Below are positions 12,701-27,700 of a DNA stretch of 64,000 nucleotides, one piece after another (position 1 is the stretch's first letter; each line of letters opens with the position of its first letter). Origin of the DNA: Pycnopodia helianthoides (Eukaryota > Echinodermata > Asteroidea > Forcipulatida > Asteriidae); assembly GCA_032158295.1 (NCBI GenBank), contig CM063252.1, positions 14,469,885-14,533,884 on the forward strand, read 5' to 3'. The notes under the pieces are model-generated. The model was not told where the DNA came from and made no database searches. It was given only the letters and a program-made list of their open reading frames with translations. The translations under genes were made by a program, and so were the position numbers.

Positions 12701-15700
12701 GATAATATATTATATGGATACAAATGGATTTATAAAGTGCACATTCTAATACACATTACTAATGGTGCTACAGCAAAAGATGTAAATAAATGTACAATGA
12801 TTAATCGTGACAAAAACTGAAAGCATTGCCACGAAACTAGACACAGTATGCTTGTGTTAAGAGCAGTGTCTTCAGTTCTGTTTTGAAAGTTTTCAGAGAA
12901 TAAATGTTCCGGATAGAATCGGGTAGTTCATTCCAGAGAATAGGGTGCATTGTGTGAAAAGGCCCGGTCACCGTCGCGTACTGTCCTGGACCTGGGAACA
13001 ACTAGGACTGGCGATTCCAGTTGGAACAGGGTTAACAAATAATCAATTTCACAGCGTGGTGACATGCTCAACAATCTCAGCCTCCGTTGAGTTCTGCGAT
13101 TTCTCATTGTGACTTGACGTCTGTGATTTCTCATTGTGACTTGACGACTGCGATTTCTCATTGTGACTTGACGACTGCGATTTCTCATTATGACTAGCTG
13201 CGATTCTCTAGACTATCGACTTTACTGCAGGAATGTTTTTGTCTGGTTGAGGCCGGCTGGACCCAGTTTTGCATCGAAATGCTTGAATGAATGCAGATCG
13301 ATATTGTGCATTCATGATAGCGTATATCAGTGGATTGACTATGGTGTTTAGCAAGAGAGGAAGGTTGGAAAACCATGTTCCATTCTTGTAATGCAGAATT
13401 GCAAATGAATCCTCCGTAATTACCCGGTTAAAGCGGTGATAAAACAGAATTGCCTCGACCGCAACGGACGGTGTCTGGCAGATGAAGAACACAACACCAT
13501 TGATAATCAGAACTTGGGCAACTTTGTTTCGACTTTGCTGTGCCTTGCGGTCTTTTCCTTTCATATAAGAAGCACGCCGACGCTTGCTTAATGCATAAAT
13601 GATCCGTATATACATGTAAAGATTGGAAATCATTGCAACTAACCATGTTGCAAATGTCAGAGGTATGGTGAGAGTTTCGGCCTGAAAAGATAGAGGACCA
13701 CAGTACGATATTTGTGTTGAAAATTGATCGGGGTAGTCTTCAGGCCAGTTGACACAAAGCTTGTGAATATAACCTGTTGTGCCTAGTGTTGTTGGGCAGG
13801 CAAATAGCAACCCCACTACCCAACAGATTGCGATCATTGTGTTGGTGCGACGCCGACCGCGGATTTTCAGATGTTTGATTGGATGGCATACAGCGAGGTA
13901 TCTCTCAAACGCCACTGTGGTAACCAGAGCAATGGATGTAAAGTATCCGATGTTCTTTAAAAAACCCCAAACGAAACATTCGGCAGAAGTTTTTAAGATG
14001 TCAATGTTTTTCGTCGAGGGCGAGGCTGCGTACTTCATAATGAAGAACACATTGCTGTTAACAGTCAGGAACAGAAGGTCAGCCAGGGCCAAGTGTGCCA
14101 AGCAGATATTTGTGGCAGATCTCATTGTGTGAACGCGGAAAGTGACAAACAGATAAGCAGAATTGTTGATAATTCCAAGACCCAAGATAATCGGTATAAT
14201 GATGGTAATAATGATGGTGTCCTCTCGTGAATACTTCCACAAAAGGTAAAGGTCGTCAGAGATGTTAGAAGTATATGATAGGCAGTCATCGGGCATATAA
14301 TTTTCCGCCATTGTGTGCAATTATCACAGCTCTCTCTGGGGTGTTGTTCAGTTGACAATGCAACGTCATTAACAGTATCCGTACTGGTATATGTAGAAAA
14401 AACACAATCTGTCAGGCACTGGTAGTCATCCCTGCAAGCCACATTAACTTTGTGCCGGGAGATTTCCTGCATTGGTGTGCCGTTCAGTGTCCGTCACAGG
14501 CAAACTGATTGGCTGTAAAAAGCCATTGTGTCATTTATAAATGCAGCTCCGTAACTCGCCACTTTTCAAGTCCATAAACTGAGTCATTCAGAATGGGTGG
14601 TAAATAGTACAATATGCTCACCACAGCTTCATCTCATGCACAGCCTTACAGTGGAGCTCCCAACCAGTTTCCTTCTTTCTTGTTGTCTGTTGGACGTCCT
14701 TGAAGCAACAATACCTGCTTTTTTTTCTTCTTACCGTATACCTTCTCTTTTTTTTCTCTCTTTTTAAGCACAGCCTTGATTGGCGTTTAAAGGCCATCTT
14801 TTATGAAATCTCACTAAAAACAATATATATGTTATATATATATAACAAAAAGTTGACCTATAATATCACGAACGTGTAGGTTTAAAGAATTACTGCTCAA
14901 CTCTATGTTCAGCTTGTGAGTGAAAGTGGGTCACTTGCAAGGCTCTTAAATTAATTTGGAGACAATAGCCACAGGTTAAAGGTAGAGTCATAGATTGGTA
15001 AATACTCCCAAAAACTAATGACCATAAAAACTTACTTGGTGAGAATCACGGCAGCTGCTGATAGTATAATTTATTTTGAGAAAGGATCCCCTTCGAAGTA
15101 ATATGGTTTGGATACATTTTTCACCCCAAATTATTTGAGTCTGAGAAATGATTCATGCATGAATCGTTTCTCAGATTTCTGAGGGTTAGAGTAGGTTTAT
15201 GAATGCTGCAACCGGAGATGCAGTTGGCGCTCGCTGGCACCTCATGGATAGGTTCGTCAATCTTGTGAAAATACCTGTGACAGTTTTTTGGGGTGTTGTT
15301 TTCTCATCAAGTACATACTGTATCCAGCTGAAACTGTCACATGTGACTTTTATTGTATCTTTCTTTTTGATTTTGCCTTGTAAATCAGCATTACGATGAC
15401 AAAAAAAACCAATCTCTGACCTTACCTTTAAGCATATCTGGTTAATGAATAAGCACACTTTATATTGACTTAAAGGCAGGGCATACCTTTGGTAGTTATT
15501 CAAAAAAATTAATATCATAACTTACTTGATAATGTATAACATTTTGAGAAACAATTCGTTTTTAGGACGGTTTTAGAGAAAGGGATTAAACAAATTATCA
15601 ATTTGAGAAACGTTTAATACTTGAAACGTTTCTCCGATTGTGTGATCCAAATCCGGATTATTCTTCCTGCATGGACATAACCGCTCAAGATTTTGGGCAA

Positions 15701-18700
15701 TATCTCAAAAACACTACCACCTTTTAAAATTTTCTAAATGAAATTTTCACAGATTAGTTTGATTGAATATAGTATACTACATTTATATCGGATTAAAACA
15801 ATTGAAGGTTCCAAAAACCAAAGGTATACTTTGCCTTTATTATGCTGCCAGTTATTTCTTCAAATTGAATGCATTACGAACGGACGGTCTGTCAGAAGCT
15901 ACAGCTCTCAATGACCAGCGCCTCACCTTAGTCGCTTAATCTGGTAATGGATTTTCAAGGACAAAGCAAATCAGTGAGTCCATTGAAAACAACAAAGTTG
16001 CCAAAAAAAAGAAAATCGCAATGTTGAGTTGACAGAAAATATACCGGATCAGCAGAATTAGACGTGACAGTGTTCCAACTTTTTTACCTGCATCTTCTCA
16101 CAAAGAACTAGGTCAAATGTTCCCCTCTGGTTTCCATGTGACTGAAACAACTATACAACAGTGAACTATTTCCCTAGTATAGCATAGCAACACGCTAAAC
16201 AAAACTGTCATTTGCTACTCAGTGTTAGTATTCAGCGTGCACCAAACATGTTCAGTCTAAATATTTTGCTATGCAAAAATTGCTGGACGAAATAGTTCCC
16301 AGTACAACGCTAATTTTCATCAGTAAAAGACATTTTTAAACAGATTTACTGAAAGGGGAAATGGTGAAACTCATGCAATAAAAAGTTCTTAAAATGTTTG
16401 TGTGTGTTATAGTTTTAATGCCATTGTAATCATTAATGTAATGTTTTTCTCAGATTTTCAATTATGTAACTGTTCATCTCCCATTTTAGAGTGAACAGTT
16501 CATCTCCGTTTTTGTGTGTAATAGATTTAATGCCCTTTTAATTATTAATGTAATGTTTTACTCCAAAATTTTTAATTATGTAACTGTTCGTGTAATTCTG
16601 CTGCTGGCAGCAAATTGAATAGATTTTTAAATAAACCATTGAATAAATAAATAAATAAATAAATAAATGATCAAGCCAAAGATACCAGTGGTGGTGTATA
16701 AAACAAGTAAAGGCTTGCTTATAATATCGTCATAGAGAACTACATCTCATCATACCTCAATAGGGATCGAAATTAACGCAGGCCCGAGGCCAGTGCTTTC
16801 AGTGTCGGACCAGTAAACTTAAAACCAGACAATCCCAGTGGTCTTGTGTTTTTTGAATGAATAGTAATAGTAACACATCATTGTGTAATTAGATTGGTTA
16901 CACATGTAACAATGAATCTGATCTGTCGATTCCGTTGAGAATCAACGTACACTTACGGCATGACAAATGAGATAGATCTTCTCTTAGTGCTTGTTCAACT
17001 CCTTTTAATTCTGGTCTTGTTAAATAAATGTTGGTACAGTAAAAAAACAAATGGTGCTACAAGCCTTGCAGTCTTTGGGATTTCTCCCCCCCCCCTCCCC
17101 CTCCCCCCTCCCCGATTACCCTGCCCAATATTACTGTATAAAACTCAATAGATGAACAGGTATTGTTTCTTTTAAAATGTATTGTTTTTTTTAAGGATGC
17201 TTTTTCTATCTATTTTTTTAATCTGTTTTCATTCTAAAGTTTTCAATGAAATCACCATCTGTAGGCTACAACCTGTGAAAAATTTTAGCAACTTGAGAAT
17301 AGAAATGTGTTTTTGATATAGTTTTTTTGACATCGATTTTCTGGATGTTGATAAACAAGCTTGTGCAGTGTTTTTTGGTTGTTTTTTTTGCAACTTGAGG
17401 AAGCAATGGTGATTCTGGGGGCCTTGATCAGTTGCTACTTTCTTGACTTTTACAGTTTTTCAGAAGTAAATATTTGTCTGGAGGATTGGTACTTTTACAT
17501 CAGTGGGGATACTGATTGAAACTTTTTTTCTTTCTTTCTTTCTTCAAATCCTGTATTTTGTCAATAATTTATATGAATATAATATATTCGGTTTGCGGTA
17601 ACACCATGTGTAATAATATCTACTTGCTGTGTAGATTTGTTCTTTAGAGAACTTGCCTTGCTATTTGTTTTTTTCCGGAATTCGGGAGACTTCTCAGTTC
17701 TAAAAAGAACTGTCCTGCTTATTAACTACTACCTGGGCGGGAGGTAGGAAATCGGCCTTTATATGAAATTTATATGAAGCTGTATATTCTGGACCAAATT
17801 TCATAGAGCTGCTTAAACAAAAATGAGCAGAATACCAGTCATAGATGGTACACACGTACGGCTATTTACACTTAGGTGTGTTTGTTCTTTTCAAGCATGC
17901 CACAAATGTGAACAAATTTCTCACTTTCAAAAGGCTGTCTTCAAAATCAGATTGTTCTGTTGTCACACGCATGTAAAAAACATGTCTGCACCCAAAGGTC
18001 CCCCAAAATACATGTCGTTAATAACCAGGAGTTAGTGCTCTCTAGTCAATAATGTATAGCTCTATGGAATTAACCCAACCTTGAGTGGCCATTTGGGGCC
18101 TTGTGATAGCTCACTTCATTAGCCCATTATACAAAACAAACAAATTGACCCTATGACTAGGTTAATTGCTCCAGCAGTTTAATAAAAACCATATCTTCCT
18201 GACTCGTCACAGTGTATAAACAATGTTCCTGCCTAAGCCCGTATTGCATGGATTGCTTAAAGGAACATTACAGAACTGGTACGGTAAGAAAAAATCTTGT
18301 AAAATACACTTTTTGATCACAGATTTACATAAAACTTGCACGGTCTAATGATGATGATAGTAGAAAACATCCCTTGAAATATTTCTGTCTGAAACGCCAT
18401 ATTTGATGAGAAATGAATAAACTATTTTTCCGATTGGAGTTTATCGCTCAGTGAGCATTTTATTCATTTGTTGAATCCCCATATGATTTCATGCAAATGT
18501 GTAATCGGTTTTTCACTATTTTCTCGTGACCCAGATGGCCGATCGATCGCAAACTTCTACAGGTTTGTCAGTTTATGTATATGGTGGATTACATAAAGTG
18601 CTGACACTGCCAGCACCTGTTTTGTTAGAAAAAACCAATTCTGTAATGTTCCTTTAAGTACAACAAACATTAATTATTTACTGCCTTGCAAATACAACAG

Positions 18701-21700
18701 ACATTAATTATTTACTGCCATGCAAATAAACGTACCCCTACAAACTACTGTAGGGAAGAATTTCCCATCATTCTCTCTAATGTGATATATATTTTGCCAT
18801 ATTTCCCCACTCGAATCACTAGAAATGAGAGTACAAAGTAAATCACTAACTTCTTGTTCATCTACAAATTTTCCCGTAGTTAGCACGAACAGCATTTGTG
18901 TTTTCTATGGGATTTTTCGTAGTTAGGCTGATATGGATTGAGCATACATGTCCACCACCACGCATGTGAATGAAAGGGTGTCATTAGCAATGCTTTTAAA
19001 TTGAGTGCCGTAATTGATGGATTAAGGGCTGTTTGTGATTAGAAAAATAAATATACCCGGCCTTGATTTAATCTCCTGAAGTTAATTTTGTCAAGAGCAT
19101 TACAAACAGACTGCTTGTCAGAAAAAAGCTGCAGCTAATATTGAACAGGGTCTCCAACTAATTGATATTTCCGTGGCGTGCATCAAGATATTAAACGAAT
19201 AAATGCAAACTTTAACGAATTGAAAAATGCTACTGCATCGTATGTTAACCCTCAAACGAAGCACGTTGTCAGCACGCGCTGACATATTTTAATATTTCCA
19301 TTGTCTTAAAGACACTGGACACTATTGGTAATTGTCAAAGACCAGTCTTCTCACTTGGTGTATCTCAACATATGGATAAAATAACAAACCTGTAAAAACT
19401 TGAGCTCAATTGGTCGTCGAAGTTGCGAGATAACTATGAAAGAAAAAACACCCTTGTCACACGAAGTTGTGTGCTTTCAGATGGTTGATTTCGAGACCTC
19501 GAAATCTAATTCTGAGGTCTCGAAATCAAATTCGTGGAAAATTGCTTCTTTCTCGAAAACTGTCACTTCAGAGGGAGCCGTTTCTCACAATGTTTTATAC
19601 TGTCAACCTTTCCCCATTACTCGTTACCAAGTAAGGTTTTATGCTAATAATTATTTTGAGTAATTACCAATAGTGTCCACTGCCTTTAACCACATCAAAC
19701 ACACTAGTCAGCTCATATGTAAGCTGGACCATGCTGCACGTCCTAGAGGGGGGTGTCAGTCAACATCAGAGAGTGTTTCGGTTAGAAAGGGCAGGACAGA
19801 ACCCTGCCAGCATCTTTTGTGCACAAAATCGGTCTGTCAATTATCTGTCAATTGTCAATTATGGTAGATGAACCAACTATCAAAATTTGTTATTGAAGCA
19901 AACAAACCGGCTAAACTTAACCCAGGCAATACCTTGACATGTAAACAACACACTTAGATAAAGAAATGGCTACTCCAGTGCTTTATTATTATTATTTATT
20001 ACGTTTAGCTGTTCCGACCTGTTAGGGTGGAACAGCTATTGTAATCGTCAAGATTTTTTTTTTTTTTTAGTAGCTGTTCCGAACTTTCAGTCGGAACAGC
20101 TATTGTAATCGTCGAGATTTTTTATTTTAAAATTAGTTTATTCATTTCTCATCAAATATGGCATTTCAGACAGAAATATTTCAAGGGATGTTTTCTACTA
20201 TCATCATCATTAGACCGTGTAAGTTTTATGTAAATCTGTGATCAAAAAGTATATTTTACCATTTTTTTTCTTACCAATTCTGTAATGTTCCTTCAAGCTC
20301 AATTTACATGTCCTATATTTCAATAATCTTTCTTATAACTAGTTAGATTTTATAAACACTTTATATCCCTTTTTTGCTTTTACTAATAAGACTTCCAGTA
20401 AAAAAAATCAACGTTAAGTAGATGCATACTCAGTTGAAAAGGAGCTTATGGCAACAATATCATAATTATCCCATTGTGTAGAATCCTGGCCAAAATAAAC
20501 GCTTTGATGTTTTCTTAGGCGAACCGCAACGCAATTTAATCACGTGGTTCTCCCATATCCAAGCAACGCTTTTGTGCATTTCGCACCAAGGTTACGAATA
20601 TATACTGAAAACTTCACATTAAATATACATGAAATAACAACGCTGTGAAGTGTTAAGCTAAATTGGTCTTCGGAGTCATGAGAAAACAGTGAAAAACCCC
20701 ATTATATTATGTTTTCACTGTTTTCAAACATCAGGTTTTGGACACGCGCAATAAAGAATAATTATTTCACTAATTTCCTAAAACCTTATAGCATTTCAAG
20801 CAAAACTATTTCAAGGGAAGTTTACCACCATGACCATCTTTATACCATGCAAATCTTTGAACATTGATATTTTCAATCCTTAAAATGTTGTACACACCCT
20901 ATAACTAAGTGAACCAAGATTTAACGGATTAAAAGTTCCTAAAAGTAAACACCCATCTTCCCCTTCCTGGGCTGTCAATTTTGGGGTCTGTAGTTTACTG
21001 TGGGGCTCCTTTAAAGATATCAAGACTGAATAAAACACCTTTGTATGAATGGGTACAGGTCACAAATGGTTCTGTTTTAGAGAATATAGCAGGTCAGGGT
21101 TCCAGCCTGAGGACAGGCAAGTATTTGTAAGGTTTGGAGATAAAGGAACATTACAGAATTGGTAAGAACAAAATTTGTAAAATATATTTTTTGATCACAG
21201 ATTTACATAAAACTTACACGGTCTAATGATGATGATAGTAGAAAACATCCCTTGAAATATTTCTGTCTGGAATGCCATATTTGATGAGAAATTAATAAAC
21301 TAACTTTCCGATTGTGGAGTTTATCGCTCAGTGAGCGTTTTATTCATTTGTTGAATCTATATGACTTCATGCAAATGTGTAATCGGTTTTTCACTATTTT
21401 CTCGTGAGCCAGATGGCCGATCGATCTCAAACCTCTACAGGTTTGTCAGTTTATGTATATGGTGGATTACATAAAGTGCTTACACTGCCAGCAACAGTTT
21501 TGTTAGCAAAAACCAATTCTGTAATGTTCCTTTTAAGTATGGAAAGTTTATTTAAGTTTAGTTAGAGTTAGGGTCAGGATGATGGTCAATGTTTGACCAG
21601 GTTTAGGATTAGAGTCAGTTTAAGAGTTAGGGCAAGGTTAAAACCAGACTGAGCTTTATGGTTTAGGGTGTTAGTGAGAGTTAGAGTCAAATGTTGTGTC

Positions 21701-24700
21701 CGTGTTAGAATTACGGTCATGTCTACTGCTTCAAATTCCGAAGGGCCTGGATCGTATATTAATCATAGTAAAATAAAAACGGAACAGCTTTGTGTTCGTC
21801 CAAAGGACAAACACCTAATGTCTAGTTGTTATTATTATTGTTATTTCATTTTATCACTGCATGCAAAAGAAGAATCATACTTTCCTATGCGTGGCCACGA
21901 GCTGAAGCCTTAGAGCTATGCGTACTGGGGTCGATTTCACAAAACTCTTCCTAACTTAGGACTAATCTTAGGCAATGCTAAGAGATAGGACTAGTCCTAA
22001 GTACTGGTCCTAACTTAGGACTAGTCCTATCTCTTAGCATTGCCTAGGACTAGTCCTAAGTTAGGAAGAGTTTTGTGAAATCGACCCCTGGAGTGTCCCA
22101 GTACAGGTCGATAAAAATGTACTGGGCTGCAGGGATTACTCCCAAGTTTATGATACAACCTGGGTAGCGGCAACCTGGAAAAGGATTCCCATAATGGGAT
22201 GTGACTTTTTATTTCAAATATTATTATAATAATGAATGTTAAGTTTGTTAAATTGACACAGGGAAATGAGCCAGAAATCTCCAGACGGCAGTAGGAAGAG
22301 TCAACTTTGGGGTCTGATACTGAGTTACATTGAGTCTACGCAGGAAGTGTTCGACGCTAGCAACAAGCTCAATTTATCAGAAGAGAAGCTTATTGGTAAG
22401 GGTGATTAATATTTGAACATTTCAATATTGGCAGAAATCTGTGGCCACTGATTTTGATAACCACAACAAACTTTGCTGAGTTCTTCGTATCATAATACAT
22501 AGCTGCCAACTCTCCCTGAACCAATCTTTCCATAATCTGGTGAACAAATTTTTAAAATCTTCCTGATTATGGGAAACTTTTTTTCCTTATTATGTTGGAG
22601 GTGTTTTTTTCGTTTTTTTTTTTCTCTAAATATCTCCCGGATTGTTGAGGAAAATCTCACTGGGGGATGTGCATGGGTTGGATCATGAGAAAAACTGCAG
22701 TAGGGTACAGCCACGCATACAACTCTTTTGGGAGAAGTGTTGGCTCTGGGAAGAACCATTGTGGTCTCGACGTTTCAATCAATACTGCGTAGAGCCACGG
22801 TAAAGATCTTTTAATACCGTTGTGAAGTGGTTTAGTTATCATTAAGATGATCAAACTTTCGCTTCCCAGAATCCTTCCCATCTAGGACCCTATTTCTGTG
22901 CACAGCGTACAGCAAAGAGTCTGGCGTGTCGTGGCCGAGCGGATAAGAGCACCGGACTCAAGCGCTGGTGTTTCTGTTCAGCAGAGTGTGGGTTCGAGTC
23001 CCAGTCGTGACACTTGTGTCCTTAAGCAAGACACTTAACCATTATTGCTTCGTCCTTCGGATGGGACGTAAAGCCGTTGGTCCCGTGTGTTGTGTAATGC
23101 ACGTAAAAGAACCCAGTGCACTTATCAAAAAGAGAAGGGGTTCGCCCCTGTGTTCCTGGTTTGGTTGGCTGCATATTGCGCCACCGCACCTTGTAAACCA
23201 TTACATTGTGCTATAAATGCATAGGTCTCATACTTCAAAACGTAGCTCCACATACATGGCAGGTAAAAATACTGAGCGCTTTGTATCCCTTGGCAAAAGG
23301 CGCTATATAAATACAGTTGTTATTATTAATATTATTATTATTACTTGTGCAAAGTTTGCTGTGAATTATAGTGAAAGACGTGGACCCAACTACAGAGCTC
23401 TGCTTACCGCAGAATTCTGCGCTTACAGCGCTCTGTGGAGTCTATGATTCTAAAGCACTGATTTCCATGGTAAGCAGAGCCATCAAAATGGGGCCCTGGT
23501 TACTTAGTAAAATACTAATCGAAATAAATTTGTTAAGAAGGTTTTTTTTCTGGTTAACAAACATTAACTTCCGTGTTAAAAAATTAATTCAAAAGCGTAC
23601 TTTCAGCGTGTAGTTTGCATTATTGAGTTACTTTTTATGTCTTACAGATGACAATTCTATGCGTTAAAATCTGCCTGCCACCCGCTTTATATTTAGTGAG
23701 CTCTGCAAAAAAAAGTTGCTTGAACCTTTGGCGCCTATAGACTGTGCAAGTCTCGCGCGTATTTGAACAACTTTTGACCACTTCTATGCTGTTACTCGTT
23801 GAAAGCCTGTCCAGCACGTATTTGAACAACTTTGGACCACTTCTATGCTGGTACTCGTTGAAAGTCTGTTCAGCACGTATACGAACAATTTTGGGACCAC
23901 TTTGGTCCCACGTTCATTGCTTGAATGCGTGAAGGAAACAAACTCGCGCACTTCAATGTTGGAGTCCGGGCGAGACTTGCACAGTTTATTTTGCACATCA
24001 AGGGGTCAAAGGTGAAAATTCAGTACAGTGACATGCTCATCAGTGAATATTGATTCTTTACCTCTTACTGTTTTAGGTTGTGGCTTAAGGAGTTTGCTGG
24101 ATGCATCATCTGATCATGAGATGAGAACGCTCTTAACATTCACACAGACGATCATGGCCAGGCACAGGTATGTATTAAAAGTATGAAGGATCAAGAAATA
24201 AACCACAAGGGGAACTGACTCAGTGAATTTTTTATAGTTAGGGGTTGAACAAAGAAAAATAGGCTAGAGCAGGATTTGAACCTGCGACCTCCAGATTAAT
24301 GTGCCGGCGCTCTACCAACTGAGCTATGTTGGCGGTCTCCCTATGTTGTCAATATTTTTGTTCGGGGGTGCCAGTCGGAAGCCATACAACCGTTAACTGC
24401 TGTGTAGCCAGGGATCACACCCAAGTTAACGATACAACCTGGGAACCGGCAGCTAGGGGGATCATCAGTATTAACGATGTTAAAATAATTTTCTACTAAA
24501 GCAAAATAAGAAGGAAACCGGTCACAGATTGTTCATAATTATGACATGGTATTTTGGCTGGCGATCTAATTATCCTGATAAGCACAATTGTTTTGTGCTT
24601 AGCTACTTTTGTGCTTCAGCAGCTCTGTGAAACTGGGCTGTGGCTGTTAAGATGTTTGAATCCTTTTTTTTATCTTCCCCTCAGAATTTTGTACAAGCAA

Positions 24701-27700
24701 ACATTGATGCAGAGACCGGCATCTAGCATTGCTGCTGAGATGTCCACAGATAACGATTTATTGATGCAGAAATACAAAGGTAAAACACTCTTTAGCAAAC
24801 TGGTAGGCACTATGGCCTGTTTTATTCATTTATTGCTTGTGGCGTGTCGTGGCTAAGCGGTTAAGAGCACGGGACTCAAGCTCTGGTGTTTCTGATCAGC
24901 AGAGTGTGGGTTCGAGTCCCGGTCTTGGCACTTACGTCCTTGAGCAAGATGCTTTACACCACAAGTGCTTTGTCCTTTCGGATGGGACATTAAGCCGTAG
25001 GTCCTGTGTACTAGGATTGGTAGTGCACGTAAAAAACCCAGAACACTTATCGTGGAAGAGTAGGGGTTAACCCAGGTGTTTCTGGTTCACATAGCAAGCA
25101 CCCTCGTTTACAGGTTTCCTCAGGCTTGCGAGCTACAGTGATTAAATTCACTTATGAGACATCCTTGGTTTCATTACCAGAAATATATAATAATAATAAT
25201 AGTATTGGATGTAGAATTCTAAAGATCAGAAGGTCATTTGGGCAGACATAGAGCATGTGACATCAGTGTTTATCATAACACATAGGGCAAAACCAAATAA
25301 TATTCTTGTACAGTGTGTGTTGGTATTTTTGTGTTGTTTGCAGGGTCTTTACCAGGCTGTGTTCAACCCTAAATTTTTTACTTAGTTCGCATAACTATTC
25401 TTCTGATTTGCTGTTACATGTTGTAATTGCCTCCATGTCTGTTTGTGTAATTATTTGTACGATTTGTCTTGATTTTGTTTTAGGACTTGCTCAGCTTCTG
25501 TGGGACAATGTGTATCCGTTCATTAAAAAACATGCCACAACTCAGACTCCGCCGTTAGAGCTTGCTGATGTAGCCACCGGCTTCACTCTGCTGGCCACAG
25601 ACTTGTAAGAAGTTCTCATTTCGTAAACATCAATGTGTCTGAAAACAAGTAATAGTTCAACTTGATCTGCTGAATTTAATCCCATCTCAAAGTATGTTTT
25701 ATCACGTAATAAACCTTACTGGGTAAATTTTAAATAACTTGGGGTTGAACAAAGAAAAACTGACTGGAGCGGGACTTGGACCTGCGACCTCTGGCATATT
25801 TATTTGGAGGTCATCCAATGTTCAGAAATGGCTCTTTCATTGCGGCACTAAGGCCGTATTCGAATTGGCGGCTACAGCTACTGCTACGGTGCTGCTAAGG
25901 ACGTCCTATACTTCAATGAATGATGAGGATCGAGGAAATCTTTTCCGTAGCCATAGCTGTAGCCGCCAATTTGGACACAGCCTAAGCTTGTATGATTTAA
26001 AGCAGGGAAGAGTATGGTCTGATATAACATTATTATAATACTAAAGGGAATGTCAAATTTTTCTTGAAAAGACAATCAGAGCACTGATCAAAACATCAAG
26101 TCGTTGACCACTGGCTCTTTTCAGAACCACCACAGCTCATAAAGAGAATAATTTGAATTACATGGTGTTTCCGCAAACATCACTTGATCAAACACTATTA
26201 TTGTGTTTTGGGGCAAAATTTTTGCAGAAAGTTACATGAAAAACTGCGTTCTAATGGAAAAGGTTGAAAATTAATTGTTGTTGTTATTTGTTTGTTTTTC
26301 CAGAAAATTACACGAAATACCGGGGCAGACACAAGTGCATCCAACACCAATGGAGTTATTCCAGTACTTTGGTGTGGGTAACCCTAAAGTCCATCACAGG
26401 TTGGTCATGTCTCCTTAATTCTTTTTCTTAAGACCCATCATGCCTGGCTAGAATGTGTGATAATACAATCACTGCTTTATCCCAAGTTTACCTCACACAA
26501 ATCCTGATTGCTGGGTCATTTGAATGTATATTGTAGATAGCTTTTATTTATATATATATATTTTACATAATGGATCAGGTCTCATATGGTGCTTTGGCTG
26601 TATTACTTGCAAACTCATAACCAGGCAAGTCCAATGGTCTTGTGTTTTTCAATTGAACAGTAATATCTCTAAACTTGTGTGCCAATTCTCATATGTATGT
26701 AAAACACTGTATACTCCGTATTTTCTTGAGTCCTGTGAAATAAATCCACAGGCATGTTACTCGGATGGGAATCGAACCCAAGACCTTTGCCATTCTAGAG
26801 CAGATGTCTTACCAACTAGACCACCCAGATTGCCCGGTATCTAGAGGCAGTTTAAATCCTATATTTGAGCAGTGGGTACCGCAACAATTTAATAGATGTT
26901 AAACTTTCATCGGGGATAAAGACATACATCGGTTTTACGTAAAAAACAAAAAGTTTTCTTTATCCCCGATGCAAATTTAACATCTATTAAATTCTCACAT
27001 CTCTCGACCAATTAGAATGAATAAACTGTCTTGGGTATTTAGGAAACAATAATAATAAATGGGAGAATAAGAAAAAGTTGATGTTTGATTTCCCTTCTTT
27101 CTAATTATTAGCATCACTGTGCGGTATCTCTGCCATCTTCTGCCAAACCAATCCTTCACGGAGAAACTCCAGGCAGGAGTGGACCTGGCCAAGTGGTCTT
27201 CAGCTCTAGTTCATGCCTGGCTACGATGCGGTCTGCACAGTCCACAGCCCAATCATCAGCTGCAGGAACTGACCAGACTTGTGTACAAGCTGGAAGAGGT
27301 GTCGGCCATCGTCAACAGTCAGGTTGGTATTTATAGAACTAGTAATAATGTGGCGTGTCGTGGCCGAGTGGTCTAGTTCACCGGACCCAAGCTCTGGTGT
27401 TGTCAGCAGCAGAGTGTGGGTTTGAATCCCGGTCATGACACTTGTGCCCTTGAGCAAGGCACTTAACCATAATTGCTTCGTAAAAAGTTGGTTAAAAGTT
27501 GTGCATTCTGCTCTACCGGCCAGGCTCCTAGTGGATGATACCCATCATGCCTACATCCTTACGGACTGTGAAAGGGTAACCCTGTTTCAGCTCCAGGAGT
27601 AGGTGGCATTGTGCCCCTGGTGATAGTTGATTTTGGGTCAACATCCCAAATCAGTTTAGGGTAGCCCTCACCTTGATGTGGCCGTCCAGCCTTGTGAGTT

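Larger units (their letters stand above)
14321..17790. other. MMS22L intron; 5' flank of the antisense GPCR
   Basis: The first ~300 bases upstream of the receptor start would hold its promoter; I see no firm TATA or initiator. Repeats inside are listed separately: a partial element at 14975-15190, a TIR element at 15472-15838, a ~108-bp duplication at 16395-16600 followed by an (ATAA)n tail (16641-16669), and a C-rich run near 17085-17115. Confidence 0.45.
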
